Shown: positions 19,121 through 28,074, counted from the stretch's first letter. The stretch is DNA of 64,000 bases from Rhodobacteraceae bacterium Alg238-R152 (GCA_900537125.1 UNRJ01000005.1:186001-250000); one strand, 5' to 3'. Notes: a model not told the origin generated them from the letters alone. Program-made: numbers and translations.

Positions 19121-19986
19121 CGCCCCTGCGAGTCGCCGAAGTAGTTGAAGAACTCGCTGTTCGGGGACAGCACCATCGAAGAGGTGCCACCGGTCAGCGA
19201 TGCACGGTAGGCATTGAGCGAGCGATAGAATTCAAAGAACTCCGGGTCCGCACCAAAAGCTTGCGCAAAGATTGCGTTGCGTTCGGCGTCCGCTTCACCG
19301 CGAGAGATCTCAGACTGACGTTTGGCGTCAGACACAAGTTCCACCACGGTACGATCGGCTTGCGCACGTTTACGCTGCGCGGCTTCTTCACCACGGGCAA
19401 TCTCGTCAGCCGCTTCCCGTTCACGCTCAGCACGCATACGAGAGAAGGTGGCTTCCAAGTTGGCTTGTGGCAGATCGGTGCGTTTCAAACGCACGTCGAT
19501 CACCTCAAGACCCAGCGCCCGCGCTTCGGTGATGGCGTTATCGCGGATACGGTTCATCAGGCTTTCACGCTCTGTGGAGAGCACCTGATCAGACCGTACC
19601 GAGCCCAGCACCTCACGGGTTTGCGCCCGCAGGATGTTGTCCAGTCGACGTTCCGCCAACTCAACACCACCGGCACCAACCGCTTGACGGAACTGATTCA
19701 CGTCAGCAATGCGATAGCGTGCAAAGGCGTCCACAACCAGACGACGGTCATCCAAAGGCGTAACCTCAAGCGGACCCACTTCGCGGCTCAGAATACGGTC
19801 GTCATAGGTGACCACTTCCTGAATAAGCGGGATCTTAAACGCCAAACCGGGGTCTTCTTTCACAGTGACCACACGGCCAAACTGCAAAACCAGTGCTTTT
19901 TCACGCTCGTCCACGATGAAGATTGAGGACAGAAGGCCAGCGATCGCGATCACCAAGATTGGCAAAAGATACGTTGTCTTTTTCAT
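19117..19986 (-). CDS. hflC: Protease modulator HflC
   Basis: 289 residues: one N-terminal transmembrane helix (about 5-25), then an SPFH/band-7 domain (EREKALVLQFGRVVTV, DPGLAFKIPLIQEVV) and an Ala/Glu/Arg-rich coiled coil. It forms the large HflK-HflC cage around FtsH and modulates membrane protein degradation. It is second in the hflK-hflC-DUF2065 run, one base after hflK. Confidence 0.96.
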   Translation of the reverse strand: MKKTTYLLPILVIAIAGLLSSIFIVDEREKALVLQFGRVVTVKEDPGLAFKIPLIQEVVTYDDRILSREVGPLEVTPLDDRRLVVDAFARYRIADVNQFRQAVGAGGVELAERRLDNILRAQTREVLGSVRSDQVLSTERESLMNRIRDNAITEARALGLEVIDVRLKRTDLPQANLEATFSRMRAEREREAADEIARGEEAAQRKRAQADRTVVELVSDAKRQSEISRGEADAERNAIFAQAFGADPEFFEFYRSLNAYRASLTGGTSSMVLSPNSEFFNYFGDSQGR

Positions 19987-19987
19987 A

Positions 19988-21133
19988 TCAGTTGCTCCCC
20001 TTGCGCAGCTCGTTCAGCGGCAGATACGGCACCACACCGGAGCCCCCGGACTGTTCGTCGATGATCACCTTGTCGATGTCTCCAAGAACCTCTTCCATTG
20101 TCTCAAGGTACAGACGTTTGCGTGTCACTTCCGGAGCCTTTTGATATTCGGTCAAAACCGCCGAGAAACGACTGGCTTCACCTTCGGCTTCGTTCACAAC
20201 CCGCGCACGATAAGCTTCCGCTTCTTCCAGAATTTGTGCCGCTTCACCACGTGCACCCGCAGTAACTTGGTTGGAATACGCATCTGCAAGTTTCTCCAAA
20301 CGGTCCCGTTGCTGAGAGGCCGATTGCACTTCGCGGAAGGCGTCTTTTACTTCCTCGGGGGGATCGGCACCGTCGAAGTTCACTCGGACGATGTTCACGC
20401 CAGAGTTATACGTGTCCAAGGTCACCTGGATGGACTCTTGCAGACGGTCAGTGATCACACCACGGTCCCGGTTGAGGATTGGTGCAAGCTCAGACTGTGC
20501 AATGATTTCACGCATCGCGGATTCAGACACAGCGCGAATGGTCTCGCGTGGGTCACGCAGGTTAAAGAGGAACTGCGCGGGGTCAGAGATGTTCCAGACC
20601 ACCTGATAGTCGATGTCGACGATGTTCTCATCACCGGTCAGCATCAAACCATCTGTGCCACGGCCAGGGATCTCTTCGGTTTGTTCGTTGGTAACAGGCA
20701 GCACTTCAGCTGTGACCAAAGGCCATGGCGCAAAGTTCAGACCTGGCTCACCTGTGGCGTAGTATTCGCCGAGGAACAGCTCAACAGACTTCTCTTCCGG
20801 TTTGACCGAATAGAAGCTGGCCGCGCCCCAAGCCACAGCAGCCACAGCCACCGCGATCAGCACCGTACCCTTGTTCAGCCCCGGGCCACCGGCCCCGCCT
20901 TGGCCGCTGCCGTTTTGACCGCCACCACCTTGACCACCGCGACCGCCCATCAGGACACGCAACTGGTCTTGCCCCTTTTTCATCAGGTCATCAATGTCGG
21001 GAATTTGCGGGCCATCGCCCTCAGGGGGACGTCGGCCGCCACCGTTTTCATTGTCGCGATTGCCACCACCTTGGTTGCCTCCGCCTTGGTTGTTGCCGCC
21101 CCCTCCCCAGGGACCGCCGCTGTTTCCTGCCAT
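19988..21133 (-). CDS. hflK: FtsH protease activity modulator HflK
   Basis: 381 residues. The N-terminus (MAGNSGGPWGGGG, then repeats of GGGN) is the Gly-rich cytoplasmic tail of HflK, followed by a transmembrane helix (about 85-105), the SPFH domain (GLNFAPWPLVTAE) and a coiled coil. A start 69 bases upstream is open but lies before the recognised N-terminus. It pairs with hflC. Confidence 0.96.
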   Translation of the reverse strand: MAGNSGGPWGGGGNNQGGGNQGGGNRDNENGGGRRPPEGDGPQIPDIDDLMKKGQDQLRVLMGGRGGQGGGGQNGSGQGGAGGPGLNKGTVLIAVAVAAVAWGAASFYSVKPEEKSVELFLGEYYATGEPGLNFAPWPLVTAEVLPVTNEQTEEIPGRGTDGLMLTGDENIVDIDYQVVWNISDPAQFLFNLRDPRETIRAVSESAMREIIAQSELAPILNRDRGVITDRLQESIQVTLDTYNSGVNIVRVNFDGADPPEEVKDAFREVQSASQQRDRLEKLADAYSNQVTAGARGEAAQILEEAEAYRARVVNEAEGEASRFSAVLTEYQKAPEVTRKRLYLETMEEVLGDIDKVIIDEQSGGSGVVPYLPLNELRKGSN

Positions 21134-21214
21134 TCGGGATATTCCCTTCCTGTATCGTGTTTGGCGTTCCCCTAAATCTGAGGTTTGCGCCAGAAAAATC
21201 AACCCATATACGGC

Positions 21215-22570
21215 CTAAAGGCTGCGTACAGGGGCTTTCATGGTTACCAGTTCTTCAGACATTGTGGGATGAACCGCCACTGTCCGATCGAAGTCTTCTT
21301 TGGTTGCACCCATCTTTACGGCAATGCCGGCCAACTGGATCATCTCACCGGCGCCCGGTGCAACGATGTGACAACCCAGCACCTTACGTGTCGCTTTGCT
21401 GACTATCAGTTTCATCAATACCCGTTCTGCGCGTCCGGCAAAAGCCTGCTGCATTGGCTTGAAGCTGGTGGAATAAACCTCAATCGGTTCCTGCTCTGCA
21501 GCTTCTTCTTCCGACAGCCCCACAGTGCCCATTTCCGGCTGTGTGAAGATTGCGGTTGGAATCAATTCATGATCCACTTTCGTTGGGTTGCCTTTGAAGA
21601 CAGTTTCCACAAAGGCCATGCCTTCGCGGATCGCCACAGGGGTGAGGTTAACGCGGTCGGTCACGTCACCCACCGCATAGATAGACGGCACACCGGTCTG
21701 GCTGTACTTATCCACAACCACTTCACCTTTACGGCCCAGCTTCACGCCAATCTCTTCGAGACCCATGTCATCTGTATTTGGCGCACGACCAGTGGCAAAC
21801 ATCACCTGATCAAACAGACGCTCTTCGCCGTTGGTGGCTTTCACCCAGATCTTGTCGCCCTCTTTGCGCATCTCAAGCACGTTGGTGCCACAGTGGATGT
21901 CGACGCCGCGCTGTTTCATCTCTTCGGCCACCAACCCGCGCGCTTCATCATCAAAGCCCCGCAGAATTTGTGCACCGCGATAGAACTGCGTGGTTTTCAC
22001 ACCAAGGCCATTCATAATCCCGGCAAACTCAGACGCGATATAACCACCACCCACAATCAACATGCTCTCTGGCAGTTTTTCGAGGTGGAAAATTTCGTTG
22101 GAACTAATGCCCAATTCCGCGCCCGGCATATCCGGCCAGACCGGACGCCCGCCCATCGCCAACAGAATATGCTTTGCGGTCTTCTGCGTGCCATCAGATA
22201 GCTCAACGGTATGCGCATCCACCATCTTGGCGCGCAGATCAAAGCTCTCCACACCGCTGTTTTTCAGCAGATTGCGATAGATGCCTTCAAGGCGGTCCAA
22301 TTCGGCGTGCAGTTTGCCTTTGAATGCAGCCCAATCAAACGCGCCCGGCGTGATATCCCAGCCATAGGCCTGCGCATCCTCAACCATGCCCGCGTACTCG
22401 GACGCAAACACCATCAGCTTCTTGGGCACACAGCCCCGGATCACACAGGTGCCGCCATAGCGGTCTTCTTCCGCCAGCGCGACCTTTACACCTTCGGCTG
22501 CCGCAACGCGCGCAGCCCGTACACCACCGGAGCCACCGCCGATGACAAAGAGATCATAATCAAAGGACAT
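21215..22570 (-). CDS. gor: Glutathione-disulfide reductase
   Basis: 451 residues. FAD-binding GGGSGGVRAAR (11-21), redox-active C42-VIRG-C47 (GGTCVIRGCVPKKL), NAD(P)H-binding GGGYIASEFAG, a second FAD strand (IYAVGDVTDRVNLTP), and the interface His-Glu pair H434/E439 (VAVHPTMSEE). RGAQILRGFDD resembles the NADPH-type Arg region. It keeps glutathione reduced. It lies between rpiA (14 bases upstream) and hflK. Confidence 0.95.
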   Translation of the reverse strand: MSFDYDLFVIGGGSGGVRAARVAAAEGVKVALAEEDRYGGTCVIRGCVPKKLMVFASEYAGMVEDAQAYGWDITPGAFDWAAFKGKLHAELDRLEGIYRNLLKNSGVESFDLRAKMVDAHTVELSDGTQKTAKHILLAMGGRPVWPDMPGAELGISSNEIFHLEKLPESMLIVGGGYIASEFAGIMNGLGVKTTQFYRGAQILRGFDDEARGLVAEEMKQRGVDIHCGTNVLEMRKEGDKIWVKATNGEERLFDQVMFATGRAPNTDDMGLEEIGVKLGRKGEVVVDKYSQTGVPSIYAVGDVTDRVNLTPVAIREGMAFVETVFKGNPTKVDHELIPTAIFTQPEMGTVGLSEEEAAEQEPIEVYSTSFKPMQQAFAGRAERVLMKLIVSKATRKVLGCHIVAPGAGEMIQLAGIAVKMGATKEDFDRTVAVHPTMSEELVTMKAPVRSL

Positions 22571-22584
22571 GATGTGCCTTATTG

Positions 22585-23373
22585 TTAGTCCACCAGATCG
22601 GTGAACAGATTGTCTGTTTCTGCGAAGTCGAGCATCGCCTCTTCGATTGTGCCAGCGTTGATGTCGCGCACTTCCACGCGGCCATCGCCATAGCCCACAA
22701 CCACCGCATCACAAATATCGATGAACAGCCCGTTTTCAACCACACCCGGCATCTGGTTGATCACAAGTGCGAGTTGGCGGGCGTCACCAATGCGGTTGAG
22801 ATGCAGATCAAGGATGTGGTTGCCTTCGTCGGTCACAAAGGGCGCGGCACCGTTCATGCGCAACGTGCTGTTACGACCCAATACATCCATGCTGACAAGG
22901 GTTTCCTCGATCAACGCCTGTGTGGTTTGCCAACCATAGGGAACCACTTCCACTGGCAGTGGGAAAGCCCCCAAGGTTTCGACCTCTTTACCGACATCGG
23001 CAATCACAACCATTTGATCCGAGGCTGTTGCCACAATCTTCTCTTGCAGAAGCGCACCGCCGCCACCTTTGATCAGGTTCAAGTCGGCATCGAATTCGTC
23101 CGCGCCATCAATCGTCACGTCCAGCCATTTGGCTTCGTCGAGGCTAATCACCTCAATCCCAACATCCTGGGCCAGTTGAGCCGTACGAGTGGAGGTTGGC
23201 ACACCCTTGATGCGCAGACCTTGGTCTCGCACCATCTCACCAAGACACCGCACCAGCCATGCGGCGGTGGAGCCTGTGCCCAATCCAACACGCATGCCAT
23301 CTTCGACATAGTCGGTGGCGCGTTTTGCGGCGACAAATTTGGCCTTGTCGATGGGCGACAGTTCTCCGGTCAT
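22585..23373 (-). CDS. rpiA: Ribose-5-phosphate isomerase A
   Basis: 262 residues. VGLGTGSTAAWLV is the phosphate-binding GTGSTA loop, TIDGADEFDADLNLIKGGGG carries the catalytic Asp and Gly-rich loop, and a conserved Lys/Glu segment follows. It interconverts ribose-5-phosphate and ribulose-5-phosphate. An ATG 18 bases upstream is rejected because the ribosome binding site GGGAG lies between the two ATGs. It heads the rpiA-gor run. Confidence 0.96.
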   Translation of the reverse strand: MTGELSPIDKAKFVAAKRATDYVEDGMRVGLGTGSTAAWLVRCLGEMVRDQGLRIKGVPTSTRTAQLAQDVGIEVISLDEAKWLDVTIDGADEFDADLNLIKGGGGALLQEKIVATASDQMVVIADVGKEVETLGAFPLPVEVVPYGWQTTQALIEETLVSMDVLGRNSTLRMNGAAPFVTDEGNHILDLHLNRIGDARQLALVINQMPGVVENGLFIDICDAVVVGYGDGRVEVRDINAGTIEEAMLDFAETDNLFTDLVD

Positions 23374-23529
23374 TGTGGCAACTCCCTGCATGCTTTGAAG
23401 CTTTATAGGAAAGAAGGGCGTCAGGGGCGAGAGGGGAATGTCGGAAAATACACTGAGAAGTCACCCGATAAGGCCAACAATGTTGCACGCGCGCCATAAG
23501 GTCGATGGTTGACCCCCGTGCCGGCGCGT

Positions 23530-23575
23530 GTTTCCTATCGGAAACGTCGTTTTTGCACTGCCTCGGAAAGGCAGT
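23530..23575 (+). promoter_or_regulatory. Two-hairpin leader of the serine dehydratase gene
   Basis: GTTTCC-TATC-GGAAAC (23530-23545) and ACTGCC-TCGGAAA-GGCAGT (23557-23575) form two stable hairpins 55-100 bases before the start codon. The downstream one could be part of a regulated leader. I cannot match it to a known riboswitch. Confidence 0.35.
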
Positions 23576-23630
23576 ACACTTTAGAACCGATCACAAATAC
23601 CGCGCGCTCAGGACCAAGGACCAACCCCTC

Positions 23631-25004
23631 ATGTTTCTCTCTGTCTTTGACATGTTCAAAGTGGGCGTTGGCCCGTCGTCCTCACACACTATGGGCCCAA
23701 TGGTGGCGGCAGCACGGTTTCTCGACACAATGCGTGCCTCACCTTTTGAGTTTCATGGGCTGCGCGGGTCGCTGCACGGTTCTTTGGCATTTACCGGGGT
23801 CGGTCATGCCACAGACCGCGCCACCATTCTCGGGCTCGCAGGTTTCCTGCCTGACAGCTACGACCATGACAAAGCGGAAACCGCGCTGGACCACATCCGC
23901 GAAACCGAAACGGTGCAGCCAGAAGGCTTGCCGATCCTGAAGTTCAATCCGCGCGAGGATCTGAAGTTTGATTTTGGCCCCAACCTACCCGGTCACGCCA
24001 ACGGTATGGTTCTCATGGCGACCGACGCGCAAGGCGACGTGATCTTGCAGGAGACCTATTACTCTATTGGCGGTGGCTTTATTCTGACCGAAGCCGAGCT
24101 GGCAGAAGGCAAAGCCACCGATGAAGGGGCGCCAGTGCCCTACCCGTTTAAATCTGCGGTCGAGATGTTGGAGATGGCAGAGCATTCCGGCAAGACTATT
24201 GCCGAGATGAAGAAAGCCAACGAGGTGGCGCGTGGATGTCATGACAGCCTATCCAAAGGCTGTGCCCGTATTTGGCAGGTGATGAATGACTGTATTGATC
24301 GCGGGTTGGTTACCGACGGCACCTTACCCGGAGGCCTAAACGTGCGCCGCCGCGCCAAGGCGATCCATGACTCATTGCAGGCTGAGCGCGGTATGAACCT
24401 GAATGCGCCACACACCATCAATGATTGGATGAGCGCCTACGCCATGGCGGTGAACGAGGAGAACGCTGCAGGTGGCCAAGTGGTGACCGCACCAACCAAC
24501 GGCGCAGCGGGGGTGATGCCCGCGGTGATCCGCTATTGGCTGGATCATGTGCCCGGAGCAACCGCCTCACGGGTTGATGAATTCCTGCTCACCGCCGCTG
24601 CGATTGGTGGTTTGGTGAAGTTCAACGCGTCCATTTCAGGTGCCGAAGCTGGGTGTCAGGCGGAAGTAGGCTCCGCAAGTGCGATGGCCGCCGCAGGGCT
24701 GTGCGCCGTGATGGGTGGCACACCGGAGCAAGTGGAGAATGCCGCTGAGATTGCTCTGGAGCATCACCTTGGTATGACCTGTGATCCGGTCAAAGGGCTG
24801 GTTCAGGTACCCTGTATTGAGCGCAACGGACTTGGCGCCATTAAGGCCGTGTCTGCTGCGTCGCTGGCCTTACGCGGCGACGGGCAGCATTTTGTGCCGC
24901 TGGACTCGGTGATCGAAACCATGCGCCAGACAGGTGCCGATATGCATGAGAAATACAAAGAGACCTCACTTGGCGGTCTCGCCGTCAACGTGCCCAACTG
25001 CTAA
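23631..25004 (+). CDS. sdaA: L-serine ammonia-lyase, iron-sulfur type
   Basis: 457 residues, the single-chain form. The N-terminal beta domain has [19 protein letters not shown]; the catalytic alpha domain carries the Fe-S ligands C342 ([12 protein letters not shown]), C384 (GMTCDPV) and C395 (QVPCIERN), close to E. coli SdaA numbering. It deaminates L-serine to pyruvate. AAGGA precedes the ATG; the longer open frame upstream is leader. It converges with a transglycosylase gene, with three bases between the stops. Confidence 0.95.
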   Translation: MFLSVFDMFKVGVGPSSSHTMGPMVAAARFLDTMRASPFEFHGLRGSLHGSLAFTGVGHATDRATILGLAGFLPDSYDHDKAETALDHIRETETVQPEGLPILKFNPREDLKFDFGPNLPGHANGMVLMATDAQGDVILQETYYSIGGGFILTEAELAEGKATDEGAPVPYPFKSAVEMLEMAEHSGKTIAEMKKANEVARGCHDSLSKGCARIWQVMNDCIDRGLVTDGTLPGGLNVRRRAKAIHDSLQAERGMNLNAPHTINDWMSAYAMAVNEENAAGGQVVTAPTNGAAGVMPAVIRYWLDHVPGATASRVDEFLLTAAAIGGLVKFNASISGAEAGCQAEVGSASAMAAAGLCAVMGGTPEQVENAAEIALEHHLGMTCDPVKGLVQVPCIERNGLGAIKAVSAASLALRGDGQHFVPLDSVIETMRQTGADMHEKYKETSLGGLAVNVPNC

Positions 25005-25007
25005 AGA

Positions 25008-25832
25008 CTACGGCTGCGCAAACACGCAGCCGTCCGAGATCAACTGCGGCGGTGTCATGCATAATGCCCGCGCCACTTGGAACGCAGCTAGCACTTTGGG
25101 CACATAGGCGCGGGTTTCGGCATAAGGCGGCACGCCAGCATGTTCCGCGATACTGTTCTCTCCTGCATTGTACCCCGCGAGCACCAAGATTGGATCGCCG
25201 TCAAACTTCTCCATCAAGAAATCAAGAAACCGCGCGCCCCCGGCTATATTGTCGAGGCTGGAAAAACTGTCCTCCACACCAAATCGCGCGGCGGTGGCGG
25301 GCATCAACTGCATCAAACCCTCTGCGCCAGCGCCACTCACCGCATCTGCTTTGCCGCTAGATTCCACCGAAATCACAGCCAGAACCAAAGCCGGCGAAAC
25401 CTGCTTACCAATTGTACTGCGCAGAATGTCGATGCCATGGCTTTGCACAATGGCTTGAAGGGTGGTGAGGCGTGGGGTTGGCACGGCCTGCCCTTCTGGC
25501 GGCGCGGAGACTTTGTTTAAAGCAGTCTCCAGACGACCAGGACCTGATGCCTCTAGATCGGGTGACACCTCTTCCCAGAACCAAGCGAGCGCACCAGGCG
25601 CAGCTTTCTCTTGCTCTGGATCGACAGAGGAGCCCGCGTTTGTATCCGGCACCACGACCGTTGGGGTGATCTGCACGTTGATGCGCTTGCCCTGACCGGG
25701 CTGTGGCGGCTTCACCCGCTTTGCGGAAAACTCGGGAAAGGGTTTGGGCCCCTCAGCAAAAGCCGACTCGGGTGCCCCAAAACCAAGAAACGTTGACAGC
25801 AAAGTTGCCAACAAACACTTCTGTACCAACAT
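25008..25832 (-). CDS. Lytic transglycosylase (SLT domain)
   Basis: 274 residues with a signal peptide (cleavage near AFA-EG, residues 24-27). A low-complexity Pro/Glu linker runs to about residue 120, followed by the SLT domain: catalytic Glu in VISVESSGK, GAEGLMQLMPATAARFG and LVLAGYNAGENSI. It is a muramidase-type lyase acting on periplasmic peptidoglycan. It sits just upstream of the pilus locus on the opposite strand; a role in opening the wall for pilus assembly is possible but unproven. Confidence 0.9.
   Translation of the reverse strand: MLVQKCLLATLLSTFLGFGAPESAFAEGPKPFPEFSAKRVKPPQPGQGKRINVQITPTVVVPDTNAGSSVDPEQEKAAPGALAWFWEEVSPDLEASGPGRLETALNKVSAPPEGQAVPTPRLTTLQAIVQSHGIDILRSTIGKQVSPALVLAVISVESSGKADAVSGAGAEGLMQLMPATAARFGVEDSFSSLDNIAGGARFLDFLMEKFDGDPILVLAGYNAGENSIAEHAGVPPYAETRAYVPKVLAAFQVARALCMTPPQLISDGCVFAQP
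25010..25033. terminator. Stem-loop inside convergent gene ends (sdaA / transglycosylase)
   Basis: ACGGCTGCG and CGCAGCCGT form a perfect 9-bp stem with a 6-nt loop. It starts six bases after the sdaA stop and lies within the last codons of the transglycosylase. There is no T-tract, so it may block 3' exonucleases or opposing transcription rather than act as a classic terminator. Confidence 0.5.
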
Positions 25833-26177
25833 GATGATCGCCTGCTCGGGTCATTTTTCATCAGTTTCGCAGATTTTGGGCCTTCAGGCCAGTTTTCCTG
25901 CCTCATTGCTGCCCAAGTCTCGCGATTCGGCCTCATTCGTTCCTCATTGAAAGAAGCCGTTAACAACTCATGAAGAAATAAATTCATAAAATTCAGCAAG
26001 TTAAGCGACAGAAGTCAACAATCCGTATTTGATCCAAAATCGAACCACTTGCGCCCAATTCCCGCCCCATTCGGGGGGGATATTGCTGTCATACCAAGTC
26101 GAGCAGGCATGAGAGAGACACGCCAGTAACGCCCGACACGGTGACACACATTATCTGATCCTTTGGAGGGACACATC
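25833..26177. other. Intergenic region upstream of the pilin genes
   Basis: 345 bp between the divergent transglycosylase and the first pilin gene. It is AT-richer than its surroundings around 25950-26050. A minus-strand promoter candidate lies at 25990-26018; the pilin promoter must also be here but no -35/-10 pair stands out, nor a full CtrA site (TTAA-N7-TTAA). No gene is seen. Confidence 0.5.
25990..26018 (-). promoter_or_regulatory. Candidate promoter for the transglycosylase gene
   Basis: TTGACT (26013-26018, minus strand) is followed after exactly 17 bases by TGAATT (25990-25995). The transcript would have a leader of about 150 bases. Spacing fits a housekeeping promoter, but the -10 match is moderate. 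Confidence 0.3.
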
Positions 26178-26375
26178 ATGATCAAGTTTATCAAAAACTT
26201 CCGTAAAGACGAAGCTGGCGCAGTGACTGTTGACTGGGTTGTTCTGACCGCAGCCGTTGTTGGCCTGGCCGTTGCAGCTTTCACCGCAATCGAAAGCACA
26301 ACCTCCACACTGACATCCGAAGCAGCTGTTGTTCTGGACACTGCAAACGCGACAACCACCGCGATCACTTACTAA
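26178..26375 (+). CDS. flp: Flp-type IVb pilin, copy 1
   Basis: 65 residues. The short basic leader MIKFIKNFRKDEAG ends in Gly14, the expected prepilin peptidase site, followed by AVTVDWVVLTAAVVGLAVAA, the hydrophobic helix that polymerises into the pilus. Position +5 is Asp and +6 is Trp, where canonical Flp pilins have Glu-Tyr. The C-terminal 30 residues are Thr/Ala-rich. TTTGGAGGG precedes the ATG. The protein is identical to copy 2. Confidence 0.93.
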   Translation: MIKFIKNFRKDEAGAVTVDWVVLTAAVVGLAVAAFTAIESTTSTLTSEAAVVLDTANATTTAITY

Positions 26376-26636
26376 TTTCTGCTGGCGGCGGCGCTTTACA
26401 TAGCGCTGCCCCGCTCACAACCTGATTTCCGAAAAGGATAAGACCATGATCAAATTCATCAAAAACTTCCGCAAAGACGAAGCTGGCGCAGTAACCGTTG
26501 ACTGGGTTGTTCTGACCGCAGCCGTTGTTGGCCTGGCCGTTGCAGCTTTCACCGCAATCGAAAGCACAACCTCCACACTGACATCCGAAGCAGCTGTTGT
26601 TCTGGACACTGCAAACGCGACAACCACCGCGATCAC
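26229..26636 (+). repeat. Tandem near-identical pilin repeats (140-bp identical core)
   Basis: Bases 26229-26368 and 26497-26636 are identical by eye, at an offset of 268 bases. The six differences over the full two genes are all synonymous and lie in the first 17 codons and codon 64. This indicates recent duplication or ongoing gene conversion. The third pilin gene is more diverged. Confidence 0.9.
26387..26410 (+). terminator. 3' stem-loop of pilin gene 1
   Basis: GGCGGCGCT and AGCGCTGCC pair over nine positions with one G-T wobble and a 6-nt loop, 11 bases after the stop codon. There is no T-tract; more likely an mRNA-stabilising or processing hairpin than a terminator. Confidence 0.55.
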
Positions 26637-26643
26637 CTACTAA
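26446..26643 (+). CDS. flp: Flp-type IVb pilin, copy 2
   Basis: 65 residues, amino-acid identical to copy 1 although the first 17 codons differ at five synonymous positions. Gly14 cleavage site, Asp/Trp at +5/+6 and the hydrophobic helix are the same. The ribosome binding site is AAGGATAAG. With copies 1 and 3 it forms a tandem array that should yield high pilin output ahead of the assembly genes. Confidence 0.93.
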   Translation: MIKFIKNFRKDEAGAVTVDWVVLTAAVVGLAVAAFTAIESTTSTLTSEAAVVLDTANATTTAITY

Positions 26644-26670
26644 TAGGTCGATTTCGACGTAGATATCTGA

Positions 26671-26693
26671 GCGGGCGCAGCACAAGCGCCCGC
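26671..26693 (+). terminator. 3' stem-loop of pilin gene 2
   Basis: GCGGGCGC and GCGCCCGC form a perfect 8-bp stem with a 7-nt loop, 27 bases after the stop. No T-tract, so probably an mRNA 3' stabiliser allowing some read-through to pilin gene 3. Confidence 0.55.
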
Positions 26694-26742
26694 CTCAAAT
26701 TAACGGAGCGCTGCCAAGCTCAGCTCCGAGAGGAGAGTAACT

Positions 26743-26940
26743 ATGATCAAATTCATCAAAAATTTCCGCAAAGACGAAGCCGGTGCGGTCACCGTTGACT
26801 GGGTGGTTTTGACAGCCGCAGTTGTTGGTCTGGCCGTGGCTGCCTTTGCCGCAATCGAATCAGCGACCACCGCCCCCGTTGCAGCCGCAGCTGTTGTGCT
26901 TGACACAGCCGATGCAACGTCAACTTCGATTACGTACTAA
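26743..26940 (+). CDS. flp: Flp-type IVb pilin, copy 3 (diverged)
   Basis: 65 residues, identical to the others for the first 35 residues (leader, cleavage site, most of the helix), then differing: FAAIESATTAPVAAAAVVLD replaces the Thr/Ser-rich stretch. The surface-exposed C-terminus is therefore the variable part. GAGAGGAGAG precedes the ATG. A true terminator with a T-run follows, closing the pilin unit. Confidence 0.92.
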   Translation: MIKFIKNFRKDEAGAVTVDWVVLTAAVVGLAVAAFAAIESATTAPVAAAAVVLDTADATSTSITY

Positions 26941-26968
26941 GGGCAAATCCCCTACTGATTTTCTATGC

Positions 26969-27002
26969 ACAGGCGCCCGTTTCGGAGCGCCTGTTCGTTT
27001 TT
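26969..27002 (+). terminator. Terminator of the pilin cluster
   Basis: ACAGGCGC and GCGCCTGT with a 10-nt loop, followed by TCGTTTTT. It separates the pilin genes from cpaB. Confidence 0.85.
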
Positions 27003-27169
27003 GGGAGTGTTTCGGTTTCAAGACCATCCTTCCAAACCGCTACATGTCGGCAGATGTCACGAAAGCTGACGTTTGCTTCCCACAATTCGCCACATTTGCC
27101 GCGCAGACTGGTCTTTGAACCATTCCCGATGCGCGACCTGCGCCGGGATAAACAGAAGAGGTGGTACCA

Positions 27170-28039
27170 ATGCGTGCTATTTTTGCAGTCGTTTTGCTAT
27201 TTGGATTGGGGATCGCAGGATTCGCCGTCTACATGGCGCAGAACTACATCCAGGGCTACGAGAACGCGCTTGAAAGACAGCGCTCCGAAAACCCAAATAT
27301 TGAGCTAGTAGATGGATTTGTCGTAAATCGCGCCATGAAATTTGGCGAAAAGCTCGCCCTGAAAGATGTGCGCCGGGTACAATGGCCTGTAAAGGCCGCG
27401 CCTGAGGGCATGTTCACCGACGCAAACGTTTTGTTTCCGGATGGCAACAACAAGCAACGTGTGATTTTGCGCTCGATGGAAGAAGGTGAAATCCTTCTGG
27501 CAGCCAAGCTGACCGAACCAGCGCAAGAGGCCGGGATCACATCCCGCCTCAAGAACGGCGAACGTGCCTTCACCATCAAAGTGGACGTCACCAGCGGCGT
27601 GTCTGGACACCTGCGCCCCGGTGACCGCGTAGACATCTATTGGACCGGCCGCGTTGAGCGGGACGAATCCAACCGCGGTGAATTTACAAAACTGATCCAG
27701 GCCAATGTGCAACTTGTCGCGGTGGACCAGTCCGTGGATGAAGAACAGGCCGAGGCCAAGATCGCCCGAACAGTGACTGTTGCCGCCGCATCTGGCCAGG
27801 TCCCTGCCCTGACACAGGCGCAAAGCTCGGGGCGACTGTCGTTATCCTTGGTTGGCGCAAATGACGACACGGTCGCGGAAGTGTTCGAAGTTGATCAAAA
27901 ATCCCTTCTTGGGATTGAGGATGAAGTTGAAGCCCCGGTCGAACAGGTCATTGTACAAGTGCAGCAGCAAAAAGTCTGTACAATCAAGAACCGCAAAGGT
28001 GCTCAGGTGATCGAAATCCCGATCCCCTGCACCAACTAA
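27170..28039 (+). CDS. cpaB: Flp pilus assembly protein CpaB (RcpC)
   Basis: 289 residues: one N-terminal membrane helix (about 1-20), an SAF/beta-clip region (residues about 45-110; FVVNRAMKFGEKLALKDVRR, GEILLAAKLTEP) and the RcpC/CpaB domain (AFTIKVDVTSGVSGHLRPGD, VDIYWTGR). It is a periplasmic component thought to act with the secretin. The C-terminus has two Cys (KVCTIKNRKG and IPIPCTN) that could pair. AGAAGAGGTGG precedes the ATG. A strong terminator follows. Confidence 0.93.
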   Translation: MRAIFAVVLLFGLGIAGFAVYMAQNYIQGYENALERQRSENPNIELVDGFVVNRAMKFGEKLALKDVRRVQWPVKAAPEGMFTDANVLFPDGNNKQRVILRSMEEGEILLAAKLTEPAQEAGITSRLKNGERAFTIKVDVTSGVSGHLRPGDRVDIYWTGRVERDESNRGEFTKLIQANVQLVAVDQSVDEEQAEAKIARTVTVAAASGQVPALTQAQSSGRLSLSLVGANDDTVAEVFEVDQKSLLGIEDEVEAPVEQVIVQVQQQKVCTIKNRKGAQVIEIPIPCTN

Positions 28040-28074
28040 GTCAAATTTTTACTATTGGTTCAACTCAGACTTCG

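Noticed and set aside
19865..21175. A 436-codon plus-strand open frame
   Set aside because: Antisense to hflC and hflK; no domain recognisable.
23530..23575. A known riboswitch upstream of the serine dehydratase gene
   Set aside because: The two hairpins do not match the core sequences of glycine, SAM or other riboswitches that I know; kept only as an unassigned leader.
26178..26940. The pilin repeats as a CRISPR or insertion-sequence footprint
   Set aside because: Each repeat is a full gene with its own ribosome binding site; there are no short direct repeats with unique spacers and no terminal inverted repeats.
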